6,065 bases of DNA from Chloroflexota bacterium (GTDB taxonomy: Bacteria; Chloroflexota; Dehalococcoidia; DSTF01; RBG-16-68-14). Positions 1 through 5,481 of the stretch are shown piece after piece (within the stretch, counting starts at the first letter, position 1; each line of letters starts with the position of its first letter). The notes beneath the pieces are model-generated. The model was not told where the DNA came from. It did no database searches and saw nothing but the letters and a program-made list of their open reading frames with translations. The position numbers were made by a program, and so were the translations under genes. The stretch covers positions 1-6,065 of the forward strand of contig JADFRJ010000151.1 of the NCBI GenBank assembly GCA_022561355.1. Direction: 5' to 3'.

Positions 1-851
1 AGCGGCTCCTGCCTGTCGACTTCGATCGTTATCCCGTTACTTAGCGTTGATGGAGTGGCCGCCTCGGCGGAGGACGGATAGAACGTGAGCTGCTGGGTCA
101 GATAATCAAGCTTGAACAGTCCGCGCTCACCGAGGACGCGGAGTTCGCGGTCCTTAATGGGCGACAGCCAGTTCACGTCCAGCGTCCCGATGGTGCCGTC
201 TTCAAAACGTAGAACCGCCGACAGCGCGTCTTCGTAGGGCGACCTGATGCCGGAGCGCGTCTCCGCGCGGACGCGGTCGATCTCGCACGCGACGAGATGG
301 CGAAGCACGTCGATGTCGTGCGTCGCGAGGTCTTGCACCACGCCAACGTCGCGTTCTCGGGGGAAGAAGGGGCCCACGCGTCGCGCTTGAATCTGGATCA
401 GCCGCCCCGCTTCGCCTTGCTCGATGCGTTTCTTCAGCTCGACTACGCCGGGGTTGAAGCGTTCGATGTGTCCGGCCATGAGGGGGACGCCCGCGCCTAT
501 CGCGGCGTCCCTAAGTTGCAGGCACTCGTCCACGCTCGCAGCGAGCGGTTTCTCGACCAGCAACGGGACGCCTTGCTCGATGCAGGCGAGCGCCACGTCG
601 AGATGCTGGCGTGTCGGAACGGCGATCGACACCGCCTCCAGCCGCTCTTCGGCGAGCATCTCGCGATAGTCCCCGTAGGCCCGGACGGAGCCTTGCCGTT
701 CGAGCTCGGCCAGCCGCTCCTCGCTGGTATCCGCGATTGCTACGAGCTCGGCGCCGTCTAGCTCGCCGAACACGCGGACGTGATGCGCTCCCATTGTTCC
801 AACGCCGATGACGCCCACGCGCAGGCCGCCCACACGCAGGGGTTCAGCCAC
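1..851 (-). CDS. Gfo/Idh/MocA-family nucleotide-sugar 3-dehydrogenase, WbpB/WlbA-like (3' end cut by window edge)
   Basis: Probable NAD(H)-dependent oxidation of the C3 hydroxyl of a UDP-GlcNAcA-type sugar, giving the 3-keto substrate of the aminotransferase just upstream; cytosolic. I translated the complement from 851 to 3: it gives 283 residues with no stop and reads off the left edge. An N-terminal Rossmann fold starts with GVGTMG (16-21), followed by an acidic strand end AIADTS (about 40-45). The family EKP motif is at 100-102, with K101 the expected catalytic lysine. The C-terminal domain carries DLATHDID (174-181), whose H178 matches the conserved catalytic-site histidine of WlbA-type enzymes. 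The GTG start at 851 is chosen because GGAG lies 7 nt upstream and the start overlaps the previous stop by 8 bp. Usual family length is about 310-350, so roughly 30-60 residues are missing. Family is secure; the exact substrate is inferred from neighbours. It could be another sugar or inositol dehydrogenase. Confidence 0.88.
   Translation of the reverse strand, partial: MAEPLRVGGLRVGVIGVGTMGAHHVRVFGELDGAELVAIADTSEERLAELERQGSVRAYGDYREMLAEERLEAVSIAVPTRQHLDVALACIEQGVPLLVEKPLAASVDECLQLRDAAIGAGVPLMAGHIERFNPGVVELKKRIEQGEAGRLIQIQARRVGPFFPRERDVGVVQDLATHDIDVLRHLVACEIDRVRAETRSGIRSPYEDALSAVLRFEDGTIGTLDVNWLSPIKDRELRVLGERGLFKLDYLTQQLTFYPSSAEAATPSTLSNGITIEVDRQEP
812..839 (-). repeat. Short direct repeat at the N-terminus of the dehydrogenase
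   Basis: Two 13-nt copies, 839-827 and 824-812 on the minus strand, begin 15 nt apart and differ at one base (CTGCGTGTGGGCG and CTGCGCGTGGGCG). They encode LRVG twice, at residues 5-8 and 10-13. The second copy is the normal first beta strand of the Rossmann fold. The first copy looks like a small in-frame duplication that lengthened the N-terminus by about five residues. Chance similarity in GC-rich DNA cannot be excluded. Confidence 0.5.
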
Positions 852-1938
852 TGCGCGACTCCGTCAGAGAGCTGACGCTGTTGACCGTCGCTGCGATGCG
901 CTCCAGGTCGGGCGCGCTCAGGCCGGGATGGACGGGCAGCGACAACACTTCGCGGGACGCCGCTTCAGCGACAGGGAACGAACCACCGATGCCGCGCTCT
1001 TGGTAGAGGGGCTGCTGGTGGAGAGAGCGAGCGTAGTAGATCACCGCTTCGATGTCGCTGTCAGCAAGCGCAGTCTGCAGGCCGTCCCGGCGGCCGGCAT
1101 CGACCCTGATCGTGTACTGCTGGTAGACGTGGTAAGCGTCGGGCTGCTCGGATGGTATCGCGACGTCTTCCAGCTTCTCGCTCAGCCAGGCGGCGTTCGT
1201 GCGGCGTTTGCGGTTTCCGTCGTCGAGCCGGGCTAGCTGGCAAACGCCGAGGGCGGCGGCAATCTCGGTCATGCGGTGGTTGGCGCTGAGGAGCTCTGTG
1301 ACGTAGCGTTCGCCCTCGCCCTGATTCCTGAGCTTCCGAGCGCGGGCGGCAACGTTGCCGTCATCCGTCACGATCATGCCCCCTTCGCCGGCCGAGATCG
1401 CCTTCGTGGCGTAGAACGAGAAGCAGGCCGTGCCTGATGCGCCGATCTTGCGCCCCTGCCATGTTGCGCCCAATGCCTGACAGGCATCCTCTACAACGAT
1501 CAGACCGTGCCGCCCCGCGAGCGCGCGAATGCCGGTCAGGTTGGCGGGGTGGCCGAAGAGGTGCACAGGCACGATCGCGCGCGTTTGTGGCGTGATCGCA
1601 GCCTCGGCAAGATCGACATCGATCGCGAAGGTGTTAGCGTGGATATCCACGAGTACGGGCCGCGCGCCCACGAGGAGTACGGCGTTCGCCGTCGCGGCAT
1701 AGGTGAACGTCGGGACGAGGACCTCGTCGCCCTCGCCGATGCCGTGGGCGGTGAGCGCGACGATGAGCGCGGACGTCCCCGACGAGACGGCGATCGCGTG
1801 CTGGGCTCCGAGGTATTCCGCGAACGCTTCCTCGAACTCGGCTACGCGTGGCCCCTGCGCGAGCCGGCCTGAGCGCAGAACGGCGAGGACGGCCTGCTCC
1901 TCCTCCGACCCGATCATCGGCTCGGCGATCCGGATCAT
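844..1938 (-). CDS. DegT/DnrJ/EryC1/StrS-family PLP-dependent nucleotide-sugar aminotransferase
   Basis: Transfers an amino group, usually from glutamate, to a keto group of a UDP-sugar; cytosolic. It is 364 residues, normal for this fold-type I family. Visible landmarks: SSGTSAL (52-58), the phosphate-binding loop; TFTYAATA (77-84); VVEDACQALG (148-157), with D151 pairing with the pyridine nitrogen; FSFYATK (173-179), with K179 the expected Schiff-base lysine, followed by GEGG (184-187); and NHRMTE (220-225), a variant of the usual NYRMTE. The ATG overlaps the acetyltransferase stop as ATGA. The next gene, a sugar 3-dehydrogenase, overlaps its 3' end by 8 bp, so a 3-keto-UDP-uronic acid (WbpE/WlbC role) is the likeliest substrate. 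However, the FSFYATK...GEGG active-site stretch resembles the ArnB/PglE-like branch more than WbpE, so a 4-keto substrate is possible. Family certain, substrate open. Confidence 0.93.
   Translation of the reverse strand: MIRIAEPMIGSEEEQAVLAVLRSGRLAQGPRVAEFEEAFAEYLGAQHAIAVSSGTSALIVALTAHGIGEGDEVLVPTFTYAATANAVLLVGARPVLVDIHANTFAIDVDLAEAAITPQTRAIVPVHLFGHPANLTGIRALAGRHGLIVVEDACQALGATWQGRKIGASGTACFSFYATKAISAGEGGMIVTDDGNVAARARKLRNQGEGERYVTELLSANHRMTEIAAALGVCQLARLDDGNRKRRTNAAWLSEKLEDVAIPSEQPDAYHVYQQYTIRVDAGRRDGLQTALADSDIEAVIYYARSLHQQPLYQERGIGGSFPVAEAASREVLSLPVHPGLSAPDLERIAATVNSVSSLTESRSG
859..862 (-). promoter_or_regulatory. Ribosome binding site GGAG for the dehydrogenase GTG start
   Basis: Read on the minus strand, GGAG sits inside the last codons of the aminotransferase, 7 nt before the GTG at 851-849. 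It supports that non-ATG start over the GTG codons further in (833-831 and 818-816), which would trim the N-terminus to just before the Rossmann motif. Confidence 0.6.
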
Positions 1939-2513
1939 GGGGCGCTCGCCCTAGCTGATTCGAACTGGAAGGTGGCGTCGCAGGCAGGGCAGCGGTACGC
2001 ATCGCCGTCTCGCTCAAGCGTCCGGCCGCACTTGCAGGCATAGCCTGCGAGCCTGGCCGGGATCCCAATCATCAGAGCCTGGTCCGGCACGTCGCGAGTG
2101 ACGACTGCGCCCGCAGCGACCATCGCCCAGCGGCCGATCGTGAGGCCCGGCAGGATAATGGCGCCCGTTCCGATGGAGGCGCCCTCCCGTACGAGCGTAG
2201 GTATCGCTTCCCAGTCGTCGTCCGTCTTTAGCGATCCATCTACGTCGACCGCGCGAGGATAGAGGTCGTTCGTGAAGCTGACGTGCGGCCCGATGTAGAC
2301 GCCGTCTTCGACCGTGAGGCCGCGAAAGAGCGAGGCGCGGTTCTGGATCTTGCAGCGGTCGCCGACGACAACGTCCTGGTCGAGGTAGACGCCTTTACCG
2401 ATCACACAGTCTCTCCCAACGACCGCGCGCTCTCGGATCTGAGCCTCGTTCCAGACGCTCGTGCCGGCGCCGATCTTGGCCTCAGTCGATACGTTTGCCG
2501 TGGAGTGAATCAT
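1935..2513 (-). CDS. Left-handed beta-helix nucleotide-sugar N-acetyltransferase, WbpD/WlbB-like, with C-terminal zinc-ribbon-like tail
   Basis: Probable acetyl-CoA-dependent N-acetylation of the amino group installed by the neighbouring aminotransferase; cytosolic and probably trimeric. It has 192 residues. From residue 1 to about 145 it is built of hexapeptide repeats (IGAGTS, VVGRDC, VIGKGV, VVGDRC, IGTGAI), the signature of the parallel beta-helix. FTNDLYPRA (80-88) is the active-site loop of the WlbB/WbpD group, with N82 at about the position of the substrate-amine-binding Asn in WlbB. IGIPARLAGY (149-158) closes the helix. Residues 160-178 hold CxC and CPxC (C160, C162, C175, C178), a small ribbon common in this subfamily. 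The ATG lies inside the epimerase 3' end (32-bp overlap) and gives the normal family N-terminus MIHSTANVS. No strong Shine-Dalgarno is seen, so coupled translation is likely. The 3-amino-uronate substrate is inferred from context. Confidence 0.9.
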   Translation of the reverse strand: MIHSTANVSTEAKIGAGTSVWNEAQIRERAVVGRDCVIGKGVYLDQDVVVGDRCKIQNRASLFRGLTVEDGVYIGPHVSFTNDLYPRAVDVDGSLKTDDDWEAIPTLVREGASIGTGAIILPGLTIGRWAMVAAGAVVTRDVPDQALMIGIPARLAGYACKCGRTLERDGDAYRCPACDATFQFESARASAP

Positions 2514-3561
2514 CTTGAAGCAAATCTACCATGCGTTGCGCCGCGCGGCCATTGCCGAAGACCTGCGGCGCTTCGACTTGGGGCTGTGGCCGCCGCGCCG
2601 CCTCTACGATGCGCTTGGGGTCCGTGCCGGCCAGCACGTTCCATCCGTTGACCAACGTCTCCGGCCACTCCGTCTCCTCACGAAGCGTGACGCACGGCGT
2701 ACCTAACAGATAGGCCTCCTTCTGCACGCCGCCCGAGTCGGTGAGGACCATGCGCGCGTGAAGCTGCAACGCCAGCATGTCCAGATAGCCTACGGGGGCG
2801 ATCTCCTTGACGTTCGGTGGCAGGTGGATGTCCGCCGCCTGAAGCGCGGCTTTCGTGCGCGGGTGGAGCGGCAGCACGACGGCGTCCTGAAGATCGCCTA
2901 GCGCATGGACGATGCGAGCCAGCGACGTCGGATCGTCGGTGTTGGCCGCGCGATGGACCGTCGCCAAGAAGTAGCCCTTGCGCTGGAGCCCCAGCCGTTC
3001 GAGGAGATCGGTGCGGTCTTCGAGCAATTTGCGGTGCTGCTGGAGCGAATCGAACATGATGTCGCCGGTGAGGTGCGCACGCTCGCTTAGGCCCTCAGCA
3101 GCCAGGTGTCGCATGGCGGTCTCGGTGGGACAGAAGAGGAGGCTGGCGCAGTGGTCGGTGAGTACGCGGTTGACCTCTTCGGGCATCGAGCGGTCGAAGC
3201 TGCGCAGGCCGGCCTCGACATGCGCGATCGGAAGCCCGAGCTTGGCCGCGGCGAGCGCGCCGGCCAGCGTGGAGTTCGTATCGCCAAAGACGACGACCCA
3301 GTCGGGAGCCTCTTGCTGGAGCACCGGCTCCAGGCGCTGGAGCATCTCGCCGGTCTGTTGTCCGTGCGGCCCGGAGCCAACGCCGAGATTGTGGTCCGGC
3401 TGGGGCAGATCCAACTCTTGGAAAAAGACATCCGAGAGTTCAGGATCGTAGTGCTGGCCGGTGTGGATCAGCGTCTCCTGGTGCTCCTTGCGAAGCGCCC
3501 GGCTGAAGACGGCTGCCTTGATAAACTGTGGCCGAGCGCCGACGACCGTTGCGACCTTCAC
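2482..3561 (-). CDS. Non-hydrolysing UDP-N-acetylhexosamine 2-epimerase, WbpI/WlbD-like (WecB superfamily)
   Basis: Inverts C2 of a UDP-HexNAc by transient release and re-addition of UDP, for example gluco to manno; cytosolic. At 359 residues, with a GT-B fold of two Rossmann domains, it has normal length. Catalytic landmarks match the family: GARPQFIK (8-15) with R10 and K15; HTGQHYD (33-39); GDTNSTLAG (93-101) with D94; HVEAG (114-118) with E116; PEEVNR (127-132) with E129; H203-R204; and LTDSGGVQKEA (273-283), which binds UDP. The GARPQFIK and REETEWPE (294-301) forms fit the WbpI/WlbD branch (epimerase of 2,3-diacetamido glucuronate) rather than classic WecB (GTRPEAIK, TERPE). The start is GTG, 12 nt after the dehydratase stop; the gap has no good Shine-Dalgarno, so reinitiation after that stop is likely. 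Odd point: HRAANTDD (203-210) has Ala where HRxEN is usual. Plain UDP-GlcNAc to UDP-ManNAc epimerisation is the alternative. Confidence 0.92.
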   Translation of the reverse strand: MKVATVVGARPQFIKAAVFSRALRKEHQETLIHTGQHYDPELSDVFFQELDLPQPDHNLGVGSGPHGQQTGEMLQRLEPVLQQEAPDWVVVFGDTNSTLAGALAAAKLGLPIAHVEAGLRSFDRSMPEEVNRVLTDHCASLLFCPTETAMRHLAAEGLSERAHLTGDIMFDSLQQHRKLLEDRTDLLERLGLQRKGYFLATVHRAANTDDPTSLARIVHALGDLQDAVVLPLHPRTKAALQAADIHLPPNVKEIAPVGYLDMLALQLHARMVLTDSGGVQKEAYLLGTPCVTLREETEWPETLVNGWNVLAGTDPKRIVEAARRPQPQVEAPQVFGNGRAAQRMVDLLQDDSLHGKRID

Positions 3562-3573
3562 GACAGTGGGGCG

Positions 3574-5481
3574 CTAGTTGTCCGATGTGGCGGGCGCGGG
3601 TTGCACGTCCCGGAGGTCGATGCGCGCGAGGGCATGCAGCCGTGTGGCAAGTTCGTCGCGACTCTCTGGCATGTTGCGCTGGAGCTCCTCGATCCGTCCG
3701 ATGATCTCATCAGCCGAACACGTGGGAGTACCCTCGACCTGATAGATCTTGGGGTGCCCGGTCGTCAGGAAACGGCCACGCTTCTCGAGGGGCTCTTCGA
3801 TGACCTGCTCTCCGGGGCGAAGGCCGGTGTAGACGATCTCGATGTCCTTCCCAGGCTGGTAGCCCCGCAGCCGGATCAGCTTCTCGGCGAGGTCGGCGAT
3901 GCGCACCTCTTCGCCGAGGTCCAGCACGAGCGTGGACGCGTCGTTCGCCTGCGCGCCCGCTTGGATGAGGAGCTTGACGGCCTCCGGCGGCGACATGAAG
4001 TAGCGAGCGATATCCGCGTGCGTGAGCAGGACCGGGCCCCCGCGTTCAATCTGGCGCAGGAAGAGCGGTACCACGCTGCCGCGGCTGCCCATGACGTTGT
4101 GCAGCCGGACCGCCGTGAAGCGCGTGCTGTGCTCCTGAGACATGGACGCGGCGAGGAGTTCGCCGATGCGCTTGGTTGCGCCGTAGACGCTGTCCAGGTC
4201 CGCGGCCTTGTTCGACGAGACGAAGATCAGCCGCTCGGTGTCGACATCGGCCGCCGCGCGGCAGAGGTTCATTGTGCCGGCCACGTTCACGTGGAACGCG
4301 GCCTCCGGGTGTTCCTCGATCACGGGGATGTGCTTATAGGCGGCGGTGTGGAAGATGACGTGCGGGCGAGCCGAGCGGAACGTGCGATCAACCTGCGCCC
4401 GGTCGACGATGTTGGTCATCCAGATGCGGACTTCGTCTCCCTCCGCGGCCAGATCGCGCTGGAGGTCGTAGAGGCCCGTCTCGTTCGTGTCGAGCAGGTG
4501 GAGGACCGCGGGGCCGTACGCCAGCAGTTGCCGCGCCAGCTCCTGACCCAGGTAGCCGGCGGCGCCCGTGATGAGGACAGCCTTATTGTGGACCAGTGCC
4601 GCGCAGGCAGCGGCGTCGATCTCCGTCTCCTGGCTTCCCAGCAGGTCGTCGACTGTGACCTCGCGGAGCTGGCCGGGTTCGCCGCCCGCGTGCACCATCT
4701 CGGGCACGCCCGGGACCGTACGCACGGCAACGTTCGCGTCCTGACAGAGGCCGACGAACTCGCGGATCGTCGCGCCGCTTGCGGATGGCATCGCGAGCGC
4801 AACGAGGTCCACGCCCTTCGTTCTGGCGATCTCGGGGATGTCTGACCGTGTGCCGAGGACCGGCAGGCCGTGGATGCGCGTGCCGCGTTTGCGGGCGTCG
4901 TCATCGATGAAGCCGATGGGCCGGTAGTGCCACTCCTGATGCTGGAGGAACTCTCGCGCCAGCATCTGGCCTGTGTGTCCGGCGCCGGCGATGAGCACGT
5001 GCTGGACGGGGCCACCCCAGCCTGTGAAGGGCGCCTGGGTGCGGAGCCGCGGCCAGAGCTTCGCCACACCCATCGACAGGAAGATCAGCAAGGGCGCGAT
5101 GCCTGTCACGGTGAGCGGGATGTGCCGGGGCGTCAGGAACACGTTGATGCCGAGCAGCAGGATCGATACGAGCCCCACAGCCGAGGCGAGGCTCATCGCG
5201 TCGGCCACGCCGGCATAGTTCCAGGCCGTCCGGTAGATGCCGAAGAAGTAGTTGCCCACGACGTAGGCGAGGACGATCACGGCGATCACCTGGCCGAAGA
5301 AGATCATCGACTCTCGCGGGATCGCTCCGTCAAACCGGAGCGCGAGCGCCGCGGCGTAGCTGGCGATGATGAGGAGCGCATCCAGGGCAAGGACCGGAAG
5401 CAGGCGGATGGTGCGGCTGATGAGCGCTGACCCGTCTGGCTGTTCTGATGTGGGTTCGGCTGGGGTTTCGTCTGGTGTCAT
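3574..5481 (-). CDS. Membrane-anchored nucleotide-sugar 4,6-dehydratase-like protein (PglF/WbpM/CapD family) with altered catalytic triad
   Basis: Family members convert UDP-GlcNAc to UDP-4-keto-6-deoxy-HexNAc at the cytoplasmic face of the inner membrane. The 635-residue length is typical of the long form. About four hydrophobic segments lie near 28-50, 58-83, 93-116 and 121-143. A first Rossmann domain follows with GAGHTGQML (166-174), then the catalytic SDR domain with GAAGYLG (306-312), HTAAYKHIP (378-386), the active-site stretch SSNKAADLDSVYGATKR (422-438), VMGSRGSV (463-470) and GLRPGEQ (553-559). Known members have S/T-T-D-K at the active site; here the Asp is N424, with K425 kept. 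Y433 gives a YxxxK motif as in the short PseB/FlaA1 group, where PglF and WbpM have Met. The ATG overlaps the sugar-transferase stop (ATGA), with AAGGG 6 nt upstream. Family is certain. The Asn may mean slower or different chemistry (epimerase, reductase) or simply a tolerated variant. Confidence 0.9.
   Translation of the reverse strand: MTPDETPAEPTSEQPDGSALISRTIRLLPVLALDALLIIASYAAALALRFDGAIPRESMIFFGQVIAVIVLAYVVGNYFFGIYRTAWNYAGVADAMSLASAVGLVSILLLGINVFLTPRHIPLTVTGIAPLLIFLSMGVAKLWPRLRTQAPFTGWGGPVQHVLIAGAGHTGQMLAREFLQHQEWHYRPIGFIDDDARKRGTRIHGLPVLGTRSDIPEIARTKGVDLVALAMPSASGATIREFVGLCQDANVAVRTVPGVPEMVHAGGEPGQLREVTVDDLLGSQETEIDAAACAALVHNKAVLITGAAGYLGQELARQLLAYGPAVLHLLDTNETGLYDLQRDLAAEGDEVRIWMTNIVDRAQVDRTFRSARPHVIFHTAAYKHIPVIEEHPEAAFHVNVAGTMNLCRAAADVDTERLIFVSSNKAADLDSVYGATKRIGELLAASMSQEHSTRFTAVRLHNVMGSRGSVVPLFLRQIERGGPVLLTHADIARYFMSPPEAVKLLIQAGAQANDASTLVLDLGEEVRIADLAEKLIRLRGYQPGKDIEIVYTGLRPGEQVIEEPLEKRGRFLTTGHPKIYQVEGTPTCSADEIIGRIEELQRNMPESRDELATRLHALARIDLRDVQPAPATSDN

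Noticed and set aside
297..761. 154-codon plus-strand open frame in the leftmost region
   Set aside because: It is antisense to the dehydrogenase, whose minus-strand translation shows all family motifs (GVGTMG, EKP, DLATHDID). The plus-strand product shows no family features.
3562..3573. The 12-nt gap as a possible ribosome site or regulatory element for the epimerase
   Set aside because: The sequence between the TAG and the GTG is C-rich with no GGAG-like match, and it is too short for an operator or terminator. Coupled reinitiation explains it better.
3106..4845. 579-codon open frame on the plus strand, antisense to the epimerase and the dehydratase
   Set aside because: It covers the start of one well-supported gene, a junction, and most of another. 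Its translation is low-complexity, Arg/Asp/Val-rich, with no recognisable motif. Long antisense frames are expected opposite GC-rich coding DNA.
4870..5430. 186-codon plus-strand open frame opposite the membrane segments of the dehydratase
   Set aside because: It is an antisense shadow: His/Asp/Glu-rich because it mirrors hydrophobic codons. It has no start signal or motif.
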